Source: Photobacterium ganghwense (GTDB lineage Bacteria; Pseudomonadota; Gammaproteobacteria; Enterobacterales; Vibrionaceae). From it: 64,000 nucleotides of DNA. Made by a program: the position numbers and the translations under genes. Below the pieces are notes generated by a model, which saw only the letters and a list, made by a program, of their open reading frames with translations, did not search any database and was not told the origin of the DNA. Shown here piece after piece: positions 1 to 7,921 of the stretch (position 1 is the stretch's first letter; every line of letters begins with the position of its first letter). The stretch covers positions 1 to 64,000 of the forward strand of contig NZ_PYMI01000005.1 in NCBI RefSeq assembly GCF_003025595.1, in the 5' to 3' direction.

Positions 1-34
1 GAAAACTCTTTACTTAAACTACGTTAAGAAAGAA

Positions 35-127
35 TGGCGGTGAAGGAGGGATTCGAACCCTCGATACGGCTATAAACCGTATACTCCCTTAGCAGGGGAG
101 CGCCTTCAGCCTCTCGGCCACCTCACC
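35..127 (-). tRNA. tRNA-Ser (anticodon GCT), copy 3 of the array
   Basis: A 93-nt class II tRNA with a long variable arm. The acceptor arms GGTGAGG and CTTCACC pair, the CCA end is encoded (35-37), and the anticodon GCT reads AGC/AGU codons. It is the most distal serine copy in transcription order. No terminator is visible before the window edge, so the array may continue to the left. Confidence 0.96.
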
Positions 128-137
128 ACACGAATAA

Positions 138-214
138 TGGCGCGCTCGGGAGGATTCGAACCTCCGACCGCCTGGTTCGTAGCCAGGTACTCTATCCAGC
201 TGAGCTACGAGCGC
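138..214 (-). tRNA. tRNA-Arg (anticodon ACG)
   Basis: A 77-nt tRNA with encoded CCA, acceptor GCGCTCG paired with CGAGCGC, and an ACG anticodon that is normally edited to ICG. It shares its body with the neighbouring Arg tRNA at 270-346 but has a different acceptor pair (GCGCTCG against GCGTCCG). Confidence 0.96.
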
Positions 215-269
215 ACACTTAATTCGGTTTTATTTCACATCGCCTACCTGGCAATGTAAATCAATATAA

Positions 270-346
270 TGGCGCGTCCGGGAGGATTCGAACCTCCGAC
301 CGCCTGGTTCGTAGCCAGGTACTCTATCCAGCTGAGCTACGGACGC
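270..346 (-). tRNA. tRNA-Arg (anticodon ACG), GCGTCCG acceptor variant
   Basis: A 77-nt tRNA with encoded CCA and anticodon ACG. The acceptor stem starts GCGTCCG, which distinguishes it from the GCGCTCG variant. Both variants recur in the same order one repeat unit away. Confidence 0.96.
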
Positions 347-399
347 GCAGGCTTTTCTTTTGCAAGAAAACTCTTTACTTAAACTACGTTAAGAAAGAA

Positions 400-492
400 T
401 GGCGGTGAAGGAGGGATTCGAACCCTCGATACGGCTATAAACCGTATACTCCCTTAGCAGGGGAGCGCCTTCAGCCTCTCGGCCACCTCACC
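400..492 (-). tRNA. tRNA-Ser (anticodon GCT), copy 2 of the array
   Basis: A 93-nt class II tRNA, exactly 365 bp upstream of the 35-127 copy and essentially identical to it. The shared upstream and downstream spacers (for example the tactttaaact-type block at 366-399) show that a whole unit was duplicated, not just the gene. Confidence 0.96.
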
Positions 493-502
493 GCACGAAT
501 AA

Positions 503-579
503 TGGCGCGCTCGGGAGGATTCGAACCTCCGACCGCCTGGTTCGTAGCCAGGTACTCTATCCAGCTGAGCTACGAGCGC
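503..579 (-). tRNA. tRNA-Arg (anticodon ACG)
   Basis: A 77-nt tRNA with encoded CCA and the GCGCTCG acceptor. It is the repeat partner of the copy at 138-214, with a 365-bp offset. Confidence 0.96.
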
Positions 580-633
580 ACACTTAATTCGGTTTTTATT
601 TCGCACTGCCATTCGGGCAATGCAAATCAATCA

Positions 634-710
634 TGGCGCGTCCGGGAGGATTCGAACCTCCGACCGCCTGGTTCGTAGCCAGGTACTCTATCCAGCTGAG
701 CTACGGACGC
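634..710 (-). tRNA. tRNA-Arg (anticodon ACG), GCGTCCG acceptor variant
   Basis: A 77-nt tRNA with encoded CCA. It is the repeat partner of 270-346, offset by 364 bp. Confidence 0.96.
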
Positions 711-764
711 GCAGGCATTTCTATTTGCAAGAGAACTCTTTACTTAAACCATGTTAAGAAAGAA

Positions 765-857
765 TGGCGGTGAAGGAGGGATTCGAACCCTCGATACGGC
801 TATAAACCGTATACTCCCTTAGCAGGGGAGCGCCTTCAGCCTCTCGGCCACCTCACC
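765..857 (-). tRNA. tRNA-Ser (anticodon GCT), first gene of the array
   Basis: A 93-nt class II tRNA with encoded CCA. It is the promoter-proximal gene: the mature 5' end at 857 lies about 15 bp after the -10 element at 873-878, so the primary transcript has only a very short leader. Confidence 0.96.
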
Positions 858-872
858 GTCTTGCGGGGGCTC

Positions 873-900
873 ATATTACTTCGCCCCCAAAATAAGTCAA
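873..900 (-). promoter_or_regulatory. Strong promoter of the tRNA array
   Basis: On the minus strand there is a -35 TTGACT (895-900), a 16-bp spacer and a -10 TAATAT (873-878), followed by a GC-rich discriminator GAGCCCCCGC. AT-rich sequence lies upstream. A GC-rich discriminator in front of stable RNA genes is the classical mark of ppGpp/DksA (stringent) control, which fits with relA being in this window. Confidence 0.8.
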
Positions 901-1028
901 ACACTTTATTATCAAAAAACGACATCAACTGCGCGTGTGCGCACTAAGTAGCCAACTCGGCACATTATCGGACGCACAAGCACAGGAAAGCACTTAATTT
1001 CAATAAAATGGCAAAATTGTCTGACTAC

Positions 1029-1057
1029 AAAAAAGGCCAGCTCATCAGGCCGACCTT
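1029..1057 (-). terminator. Intrinsic terminator of csrA
   Basis: A 9-bp stem (AAGGTCGGC / GCTGGCCTT with two G-U pairs) and 7-nt loop, followed on the minus strand by a run of six U. It lies just after the csrA stop. Confidence 0.8.
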
Positions 1058-1064
1058 CTTCGAA

Positions 1065-1262
1065 TTAGTAGTTACCAGAACCTTGGGTACCCGTTTCTTT
1101 TTCAGCTTGGATACGCATGTAGATCTCTTCGCGGTGCACAGAAACTTCTTTTGGTGCATTTACACCAATACGAACCTGGTTACCTTTAACGCCCAGAACA
1201 GTAACAGTTACTTCATCACCGATCATCAGCGTTTCACCTACGCGACGTGTCAAAATTAGCAT
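1065..1262 (-). CDS. csrA: Carbon storage regulator CsrA
   Basis: A 65-residue RNA-binding protein that as a dimer binds GGA motifs in mRNA leaders and controls translation and stability of mRNAs for carbon metabolism, motility and virulence. The sequence is a canonical Csr[11 protein letters not shown] at the start, VRIGVNAP in the middle and VHREEIY with the RNA-contacting arginine. The start is fixed by an AAGGAG ribosome site 8 nt upstream. It has its own terminator and is followed by the tRNA array, an arrangement common in gamma-proteobacteria. In the family, CsrA is titrated by CsrB-type small RNAs made under BarA/UvrY control; barA is at 24816. I did not see a CsrB-like RNA in this window. 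Confidence 0.98.
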   Translation of the reverse strand: MLILTRRVGETLMIGDEVTVTVLGVKGNQVRIGVNAPKEVSVHREEIYMRIQAEKETGTQGSGNY

Positions 1263-1347
1263 TCGTGTGCTCCTTGAGTAATCTCTGTCTTATAAGAGTT
1301 ACGGTTAATTATCCAACAAATTTTACGTTATCGTAAATGGTCACTGC

Positions 1348-2526
1348 TCAAGAAACAGCGAGAAGTGGCCGATTATCCAGACTTTCTGCCTCGACCACAA
1401 ATTTTTTATGGAGGATCGCTGTGGCCCGCTGGACATCCAGTCCCTGCACTAACAGTGACAAGCATCGCACGGTTGACGTCTGTTGATACACAGCCAGCTC
1501 ATGTTCGAGCAACAGTGTTTCTACATGTGGCCACATCTGCCCGCTCCCTTCCCCAACAATGGTAACGGTAGCGACGTTTTCTTCCACTACCGCTAGGTCA
1601 CCCATTATCAGTTTCAGTCTGGCCAGTGCATCCGCCGCCGTCACCATCCAGGTGGAGTGATTGTCGCCGGCATAACACCAAACATCAAACCCGAGCAACT
1701 GCAATCGTTGCTCAACCTCATGGATCGGCTGTTCCACATTCAGCAGTGATTGCTGTGCCTTGATCGCCACGCCGACAGCTCCCGCCGCCGAAGATGGCTC
1801 AAAGTTCACCAGAGTTCCTTCGCCGTCATCAAACGATGACACCACCCTCAAAGGCACCCGGTGTGACTCAGCATATTCAACTGACTGTAATTGTAGCACT
1901 TTTGCTCCGTGCCGTGCCATTGCCGTCATATCATCGAAATGAATGGCGCTGAGCTTGCACGCTTCGCTGACCAGACGGGGGTCTGTGGTATAGACACCGT
2001 CAACGTCAGTGAAGATTTGGCATTCGTCTGCATTCAACGCCCCGGCAATTGCCACAGCCGTTGTATCAGAGCCGCCACGTCCCAGTGTCGTGATATTGTT
2101 CAGGCTATCACGCCCCTGGAACCCAGCCACCACCACAATGTGGTCGCGGCTGAGAAAATGTTGCAACGTGTCCGTATCAACTTGGGTGATGCTGGCATTA
2201 TTAAATGCGTTGTCCGTGCGGATGGCGACCTGATCGGCAGTCAGGGAGGTGGCCGGATAGCCACGTTTATTCAGGGCCATTGCCAATAGCGCAATGGTTA
2301 CCTGCTCCCCGGTCGATAGCAACACATCCAGCTCTCGCTGTGTTGGCACCTCATCGATCTGTTTTGCCAATCCCAGCAGGCGGTTGGTTTCCCCCGCCAT
2401 TGCCGAAACGACGACAACAATTTGATGACCCTGCAGGCGTGATTGAATCACGCGATCGGCGACAGCTTCAATTCGCTCAATGCTGCCGACCGATGTTCCA
2501 CCAAATTTCTGCACTAATAGTGCCAC
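1348..2526 (-). CDS. lysC: Aspartate kinase
   Basis: Phosphorylates aspartate to aspartyl-4-phosphate, the first step to lysine, methionine, threonine and diaminopimelate. The 392-residue protein opens with the kinase signature VQKFGGTSVGS, then VVVVSAMAGETN, a LSTGEQ motif near residue 75 and RGGSDTTAVA with QIFTDVDGVYTTDP for ATP/aspartate binding; the last ~130 residues match the regulatory ACT-domain region. I use the GTG start at 2526, which has GGAG 7 nt upstream; the reading frame stays open further but only into alaS. It begins 16 nt after the alaS stop, so the two are probably cotranscribed. It is shorter than the E. coli LysC of about 449 residues and looks like the single-domain aspartokinase that vibrios carry between alaS and csrA. 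Which amino acid inhibits it cannot be told from sequence alone. Confidence 0.9.
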   Translation of the reverse strand: MALLVQKFGGTSVGSIERIEAVADRVIQSRLQGHQIVVVVSAMAGETNRLLGLAKQIDEVPTQRELDVLLSTGEQVTIALLAMALNKRGYPATSLTADQVAIRTDNAFNNASITQVDTDTLQHFLSRDHIVVVAGFQGRDSLNNITTLGRGGSDTTAVAIAGALNADECQIFTDVDGVYTTDPRLVSEACKLSAIHFDDMTAMARHGAKVLQLQSVEYAESHRVPLRVVSSFDDGEGTLVNFEPSSAAGAVGVAIKAQQSLLNVEQPIHEVEQRLQLLGFDVWCYAGDNHSTWMVTAADALARLKLIMGDLAVVEENVATVTIVGEGSGQMWPHVETLLLEHELAVYQQTSTVRCLSLLVQGLDVQRATAILHKKFVVEAESLDNRPLLAVS

Positions 2527-2542
2527 ATCACCACTCCAAGTA

Positions 2543-5167
2543 TTACAGCTTCTCTGCCAACCAAGGGGTGACAGATTCCAGTGCTGCTGGCAATGCCGCA
2601 GCATCTGTACCACCCGCTTGAGCCATATCCGGACGGCCGCCGCCTTTACCGCCAACTTGCTGTGCCACCATGTTGATCAGGTCACCGGCTTTCACCTTAC
2701 CGATCAGATCTTTGGTCACACCGGCGATCAGGCCGACTTTGTCATCGCTGACATTACCCAGTACCACAATGCCGCTGCCCAGCTGGTTCTTCATTTCATC
2801 AACCATACCGCGCAGGCCTTTGTTGTCGGCACCGTCCAGTTTCGCAATCAGGACTTTCACACCGTTGATGTCTTTCGCCTGATTGATTAGTCCCGCACTT
2901 TCCTGTGCGGCCAGTTTGTCTTTCAGCTGCTGAATTTCTTTTTCCAGCTGCTTGCTGTGGGCAACCAGGGCACTGACTTTGCTGGCTACGGAAGCCGCGT
3001 CAGATTTCACCAGGCCCGCCGTTTCTGTCAGCAGGGCTTCCTGTGCGTGCAGGGCGTCAATCGCCGCTTCGCCAGTCACCGCTTCGATACGACGGATACC
3101 GGCTGCAATACCGCCTTCCGATACGATCTTGAACAGACCGATGTCGCCGGTATTTTTGGCGTGGATACCACCACACAGTTCAGTCGAGAAGTCGCCCATG
3201 CTCAGCACGCGCACTTCATCGTCATATTTCTCACCAAACAGCGCCATGGCACCTTTCTGTTTGGCAGACTCAATGTCCATCAGATCGGTATTGATCGCGT
3301 GGTTACGACGGATTTGCTCGTTCACCAGGCGCTCAACTTCACGCAGTTGCTCCGGCTTCACCGATTCCAGGTGAGAGAAGTCAAAACGCAGACCTTCCGG
3401 CTTCACCAGGGAGCCTTTCTGAGTCACGTGCTCGCCCAGCAGCTGACGTAGTGCCGCGTGCAGCAGGTGAGTCGCTGAGTGGTTCAGGCTGATTGCCTCA
3501 CGACGTTTGGCATCCACTTTCGCCGCCACTTTGTCGCCCACGTTCAGTGAGCCTTCGCTCATCACACCGTAGTGACCAATTGCCGCACCAAATTTCTGCG
3601 TGTCAGTGACGTTAAGCAGCACACCGTCTGCCTGCATCACACCAGTATCACCACACTGGCCGCCTGACTCTGCGTAGAACGGCGTGTTGTCCAGGACCAC
3701 CAGCACATTTTCACCGGCATTCACGGTATCAACCTGCTCACCCTCGCGGTACAGCGCCACTACCGTCGACTCGCCTTCAGTCGAGCTGTAGCCACAGAAT
3801 TCTGTGTCAGCGTCTACTTTGATCGCGTCGTTGTAATCAACACCAAACTGGCCTGCTTCACGTGCACGCTGACGCTGGGCTTCCATTGCATCGTTGAAGC
3901 CTTCTTCATCGATAGTGAAACCACGCTCACGTGCAACGTCGTTTGTCAGGTCAGCCGGGAAGCCGTAGGTGTCATACAGTTTGAATACGGTTTCGCCGTC
4001 CAGTACTTTACCGTCCAGGCTATCCAGCGCTTCCGCCAGAATCGTCATACCGCGGTCAAGCGTACGACCGAAGTTTTCTTCTTCGATCTTCAGTACTTTC
4101 TCAACCATTTCCTGCTGTTTATTCAGCTCTTCACCGGCCGTGCCCATCACCTCAGCCAGCGGGCCAACCAGTTTGTAGAAGAAGGCACCTTTCGCGCCCA
4201 GCTTATTACCATGGCGAACAGCACGACGGATGATACGGCGCAGTACATAACCACGGCCTTCGTTGGATGGCATCACACCGTCGGCAATCAGGAAGGCACA
4301 TGAACGGATGTGGTCTGCAACAACGCGAAGCGATTGATTGCTCAGGTCATCGTGACCGATCACTGCTGCCGCTTCTTTGATCAAAGTCTGGAAAATATCA
4401 ATTTCATAGTTTGAGTGAACGCCCTGCATGATGGCAGAGATACGCTCAATACCCATACCGGTATCAACCGACGGTTTAGGCAGTGGCTCCATCGTGCCGT
4501 CAGCCTGGCGGTTGAATTGCATGAATACGTTGTTCCAGATCTCGATGAAACGGTCACCGTCTTCTTCCGGTGTTCCCGGACGGCCGCCCCAGATGTGCTC
4601 ACCGTGATCGTAGAAAATTTCAGTACATGGACCACATGGACCGGTATCGCCCATCTGCCAGAAGTTGTCAGACTCGTAAGCTTTGCCGCCTTTCTTGTCA
4701 CCGATACGGATGATGCGATCAGCCGGGATACCCACTTCTTTGTTCCAGATGTCAAACGCTTCGTCATCGGTTTCATACACGGTGACCAGCAGACGATCCT
4801 GAGGCAGTTGCAGTACGTCAGTCAGGAATTCCCATGCGTACTTGATGGCGTCTTGCTTGAAGTAGTCACCGAAGCTGAAGTTACCCAGCATTTCAAAAAA
4901 CGTGTGGTGACGAGCTGTAAAGCCTACATTTTCCAGGTCGTTGTGCTTACCACCTGCACGCACACAGCGCTGAGCTGTGGTCGCTCGAGTGTAGCTGCGC
5001 TTCTCTAGACCGAGGAAAGTATCTTTAAACTGGTTCATACCTGCGTTTGTAAACAACAACGTTGGGTCGTTAGCAGGTACAAGAGACGAGCTCGGGACGA
5101 TTTGGTGACCTTTGCTCTCAAAAAACGCAAGAAACGCACGGCGAATCTCATCAGTGCTCATGTACAT
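2543..5167 (-). CDS. alaS: Alanyl-tRNA synthetase
   Basis: Charges tRNA-Ala and clears misacylated Ser/Gly-tRNA. The 874-residue length matches E. coli (876). The class II catalytic core is N-terminal ([47 protein letters not shown]), the editing domain carries [11 protein letters not shown] and the C-terminal [12 protein letters not shown] zinc-type motif, followed by a coiled coil and the C-Ala glycine-rich segment. I chose the ATG at 5167 because AGGA sits 7 nt upstream; a second in-frame ATG lies two codons later. A 12-bp inverted repeat brackets the putative promoter (5237-5312), which fits the known autorepression of alaS in E. coli. Confidence 0.97.
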   Translation of the reverse strand: MYMSTDEIRRAFLAFFESKGHQIVPSSSLVPANDPTLLFTNAGMNQFKDTFLGLEKRSYTRATTAQRCVRAGGKHNDLENVGFTARHHTFFEMLGNFSFGDYFKQDAIKYAWEFLTDVLQLPQDRLLVTVYETDDEAFDIWNKEVGIPADRIIRIGDKKGGKAYESDNFWQMGDTGPCGPCTEIFYDHGEHIWGGRPGTPEEDGDRFIEIWNNVFMQFNRQADGTMEPLPKPSVDTGMGIERISAIMQGVHSNYEIDIFQTLIKEAAAVIGHDDLSNQSLRVVADHIRSCAFLIADGVMPSNEGRGYVLRRIIRRAVRHGNKLGAKGAFFYKLVGPLAEVMGTAGEELNKQQEMVEKVLKIEEENFGRTLDRGMTILAEALDSLDGKVLDGETVFKLYDTYGFPADLTNDVARERGFTIDEEGFNDAMEAQRQRAREAGQFGVDYNDAIKVDADTEFCGYSSTEGESTVVALYREGEQVDTVNAGENVLVVLDNTPFYAESGGQCGDTGVMQADGVLLNVTDTQKFGAAIGHYGVMSEGSLNVGDKVAAKVDAKRREAISLNHSATHLLHAALRQLLGEHVTQKGSLVKPEGLRFDFSHLESVKPEQLREVERLVNEQIRRNHAINTDLMDIESAKQKGAMALFGEKYDDEVRVLSMGDFSTELCGGIHAKNTGDIGLFKIVSEGGIAAGIRRIEAVTGEAAIDALHAQEALLTETAGLVKSDAASVASKVSALVAHSKQLEKEIQQLKDKLAAQESAGLINQAKDINGVKVLIAKLDGADNKGLRGMVDEMKNQLGSGIVVLGNVSDDKVGLIAGVTKDLIGKVKAGDLINMVAQQVGGKGGGRPDMAQAGGTDAAALPAALESVTPWLAEKL

Positions 5168-5236
5168 TGGCAAATCCTGAATAATGCTTTTCTGTAAACG
5201 GAATAATCGAATTAACTGTTGAATCGCCTGCCTGTG

Positions 5237-5312
5237 CAATAGCCGCCATGCCCTTGGCCGGACAGAATAAGCAGGGATAATGAAACTAACATAAATTCTT
5301 TGGCGGCTATTG
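5237..5312 (-). promoter_or_regulatory. Inverted repeat flanking the alaS promoter region
   Basis: CAATAGCCGCCA at 5237-5248 and its perfect complement at 5301-5312 are separated by 52 bp, which contain AT-rich promoter-like sequence (TATTCT on the minus strand). E. coli alanyl-tRNA synthetase represses its own gene by binding a palindrome flanking the start of transcription, so an operator is a reasonable reading. A long-range RNA stem is the alternative. The rest of the gap 5168-5443 shows nothing else. Confidence 0.55.
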
Positions 5313-5443
5313 TAAAACAACGGTAGGCATAACTGGAAATGTTATGTTCAAAAATGGGGTGTTTTCTGTGCTTTGAGCGCCCTGTTTGCTGCGCATCCGG
5401 TCGTTGTCCGGCGCTGCCGTCAACAGACCGTCACGCACAGGCG

Positions 5444-5908
5444 TTAATATTCTTCCTCGGCATTCAGCGCGTATTTAATTTGCTCGAAGTCGAACCCCCT
5501 GTACTGCATAAAGCGAAACCGGCGGGCCTGCTCTTTCGGGGTATCCATCGGGCTGCCGCCGAATTTTCGCTGCGCCACTTCGCGGGCATGCTCGAACCAG
5601 TCGAATTCATCCTGCTCCAGCAACTGACTGACGATAGCGTCGTGCACCCCTTTCATTTTCATTTCCTGCCGAATGCGCATCAGCCCCCAGCCTTTAGCAA
5701 TCCCATTACGCAGCATCAGCGCGGCAAAGCGGGCATCGTCCAGCCAGTTATAGTCCTGACAGAATGCCACGGCCTCATCAATATCCGCACCGCTGTAACC
5801 GCGGTTTTTCAGCTTCAGCCGCAGCTCTTTTTCGGCATGATCACGCCGCGACAAGTAGCCGACCGCCGCTTCTTTGGCACTTTGTCTGGGTGGTTGCTTG
5901 CTCTTCAT
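5444..5908 (-). CDS. recX: Regulatory protein RecX
   Basis: Binds and caps RecA filaments, limiting recombinase and LexA-cleavage activity. The 154-residue protein has the three-helix RecX repeats (AVGYLSRRDHAEKELRLKL, the GYSGADIDEAVAFCQDYNWLDDARFA segment and a third repeat with FEQIKYAL near the end). GGGGAAG precedes the ATG. It follows recA after a terminator hairpin (5938-5971), so expression probably depends on partial readthrough of that terminator, as in E. coli. No frameshift. Confidence 0.95.
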   Translation of the reverse strand: MKSKQPPRQSAKEAAVGYLSRRDHAEKELRLKLKNRGYSGADIDEAVAFCQDYNWLDDARFAALMLRNGIAKGWGLMRIRQEMKMKGVHDAIVSQLLEQDEFDWFEHAREVAQRKFGGSPMDTPKEQARRFRFMQYRGFDFEQIKYALNAEEEY

Positions 5909-5937
5909 GTTCTTCCCCTCGGCAAACGGGTGATAAA

Positions 5938-5971
5938 CAAAAACGGGCGAGGTACTGCTACCCGCCCGTTT
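5938..5971 (-). terminator. recA terminator / recX attenuator
   Basis: Stem ACGGGCG-GGTA paired with TACC-CGCCCGT, then TTTTTG on the minus strand. It lies between the recA stop (6024) and the recX start (5908), consistent with low-level recX expression by readthrough. Confidence 0.75.
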
Positions 5972-6023
5972 TGCTAATTCTCAATAGATTAACACTGGTT
6001 TGCTAGTTTTCGGCCAGACGGAC

Positions 6024-7094
6024 TTAGAACGCCTGATCTTCTGCATCCATGTTTTCCAGTACGTCGTCTTCAGACGCTGGAGCAGATTCGCCGCCTTGCA
6101 CGTTTTCAGTGTTCAGCAGCATATCACGCAGTTGCTTCTCGATTTCCGCCGCAATTTCAGTGTTCTCAGCCAGATATTTGCAGGCATTCGCCTTACCCTG
6201 ACCAATCTTGTCACCCTTGTAACTGTACCAGGCACCGGCTTTTTCGATCATCTTGTGCTTAACACCCAAATCCACCAGTTCACCATTACGGTTAAAACCT
6301 TGTCCGTACAGGATTTGGGTATCAGCCTGCTTGAACGGTGCCGCGATCTTGTTCTTCACCACTTTGATACGGGTTTCGTTACCCACCACTTCATCGCCTT
6401 CTTTAATCGCACCGGTACGGCGGATGTCCAGACGAACAGAGGCATAGAATTTCAGGGCGTTACCACCGGTGGTGGTTTCCGGGTTACCGAACATCACACC
6501 AATCTTCATACGGATCTGGTTGATGAAGATACACATACAGTTAGACTGCTTCAGGTTACCGGTCAGCTTACGCATCGCCTGAGACAGCATACGTGCCTGC
6601 AGACCCATGTGCGAGTCACCCATTTCACCTTCGATTTCCGCTTTTGGCGTCAGGGCTGCAACGGAGTCAACCACCAGGATATCTACCGCGCCTGAACGCG
6701 CCAGTGCATCAGCGATTTCCAGGGCTTGCTCACCAGTGTCCGGCTGAGATACCAGCAGCTGGTCAATATCAACACCCAGTTTTTTCGCATATACCGGATC
6801 CAGGGCGTGCTCAGCATCAATGAACGCACAGGTTTTACCGTCACGTTGCGCCGCGGCAATCACTTCCAGAGTTAGTGTGGTTTTACCTGATGATTCCGGA
6901 CCGTAAATTTCAACAATACGACCCATCGGCAGGCCGCCAGCACCCAAGGCGATATCGAGAGACAGAGAACCAGTAGACACTGTTTCTACATCCATTGCGC
7001 GGTTGTCGCCCAATTTCATGATCGAGCCTTTACCGAATTGCTTCTCAATTTGACCTAACGCGGCGGCAAGTGCCTTCTGCTTGTTGTCGTCCAT
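6024..7094 (-). CDS. recA: Recombinase RecA
   Basis: An ATP-dependent strand-exchange protein and coprotease for LexA. The 356 residues include the Walker A motif GPESSGKT at 65-72, the Walker B region VDILVVDS, the DNA-binding L1/L2 loops ([38 protein letters not shown]) and an acidic C-terminal tail. I chose the ATG at 7094 because of GGAG 6 nt upstream; the frame is open for eight more codons. The promoter has a LexA box in its spacer (7147-7162), so the gene is SOS-induced. Confidence 0.99.
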   Translation of the reverse strand: MDDNKQKALAAALGQIEKQFGKGSIMKLGDNRAMDVETVSTGSLSLDIALGAGGLPMGRIVEIYGPESSGKTTLTLEVIAAAQRDGKTCAFIDAEHALDPVYAKKLGVDIDQLLVSQPDTGEQALEIADALARSGAVDILVVDSVAALTPKAEIEGEMGDSHMGLQARMLSQAMRKLTGNLKQSNCMCIFINQIRMKIGVMFGNPETTTGGNALKFYASVRLDIRRTGAIKEGDEVVGNETRIKVVKNKIAAPFKQADTQILYGQGFNRNGELVDLGVKHKMIEKAGAWYSYKGDKIGQGKANACKYLAENTEIAAEIEKQLRDMLLNTENVQGGESAPASEDDVLENMDAEDQAF

Positions 7095-7140
7095 TCGACT
7101 CTCCAAGGGATGCTTCAATTAAGTACTGATAATGATGACT

Positions 7141-7168
7141 AGTATACTGTCTATTCATACAGTGTCTA
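7141..7168 (-). promoter_or_regulatory. recA promoter with LexA (SOS) box
   Basis: Minus strand: -35 TAGACA (7163-7168), a 16-bp spacer and -10 TATACT (7141-7146). The spacer is itself a perfect LexA site, CTGT-N8-ACAG (7147-7162). The layout is the same as in the E. coli recA promoter, where LexA blocks polymerase directly. Confidence 0.92.
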
Positions 7169-7217
7169 GCACTGGATGAAATTTTTTTACGAGCCTGACC
7201 GCTCTACCGCGCCCGCC

Positions 7218-7700
7218 CTAATCGGTCAGCTGATTCAGACGATCCAATAACCCCGTCAGTGCGATCTCAACAGCCTGTTGCCGGACTTGCTGCCGATCTC
7301 CGGGCAGATGGCAGGTTTTAACCGTCATCCAACCGCTATCATCGGCCCAGGCAAAACACACGGTGCCAACCGGTTTTTCTACACTGCCGCCCCCCGGGCC
7401 AGCAATACCACTGATCGCAACACTGATATTGGCGGCCGAATTTGCCAGTGCGCCTGCTGCCATTTCCCGTACCACCGGCTCACTGACGGCACCGTAAGTG
7501 GCCAGTGTATCAGCCTGCACCCCCAGCATTTGCTGCTTGGCTTCGTTGCTATAAGTAACAAATGCCCGGTCGAACCAGCCGGAACTGCCGGCAATATCGG
7601 TAATGGCTGTCGATACGCCGCCACCGGTGCATGATTCTGCGGTTGTCGCCATCCATTGCTGGCGGGCTAACGCCTGCCCCACTTCTGTTGCTAATTCCAT
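7218..7700 (-). CDS. pncC: Nicotinamide-mononucleotide amidase, CinA C-terminal type
   Basis: Hydrolyses NMN to NaMN in the pyridine nucleotide salvage cycle. The 160-residue protein is a stand-alone CinA C-terminal domain with TTAESCTGGGVSTAIT near the start, TYSNEAKQQMLGV and the SGIAGPGGG loop, all typical of PncC. There are two ATGs; I use the second (7700) because GGGGAG is 6 nt before it, while the first ATG at 7706 abuts that site. It sits directly upstream of recA, the usual position in gamma-proteobacteria, and is divergent from mutS. Confidence 0.93.
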   Translation of the reverse strand: MELATEVGQALARQQWMATTAESCTGGGVSTAITDIAGSSGWFDRAFVTYSNEAKQQMLGVQADTLATYGAVSEPVVREMAAGALANSAANISVAISGIAGPGGGSVEKPVGTVCFAWADDSGWMTVKTCHLPGDRQQVRQQAVEIALTGLLDRLNQLTD

Positions 7701-7921
7701 CTTCATCTCCCCGTGTTCTGCCTTGCAAGCCCTTCGCCGGACAGGTATTCACCTTGTACAGACCGCCAGTTCAACCCCCGAATTCCCCGCACCTCAACGC
7801 GGGAAAATTCACGGCTGACCCTTTGCCGACCGGCATGATTCACGTATCCTAGGCGACCAGAAATTTCTCCGGACAGTGCGGAATAACTCACTCCGACCGG
7901 CACAATGTAGCAGGCATAATC

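Larger units (their letters stand above)
1..764 (-). repeat. Tandem 365-bp Ser-Arg-Arg tRNA unit
   Basis: Equivalent genes are offset by 364-365 bp (Ser 35/400/765, Arg 138/503, Arg 270/634), and the spacers are also conserved, including the block before each serine gene at 1-34, 366-399 and 731-764. The small differences (for example acgttaag against atgttaag) mark separate copies. The unit probably arose by unequal recombination and can expand or contract. Confidence 0.9.

Noticed and set aside
5168..5320. N-terminal extension of AlaS
   Set aside because: The open frame runs across the inverted repeat and promoter region; length and ribosome site support the start at 5167.
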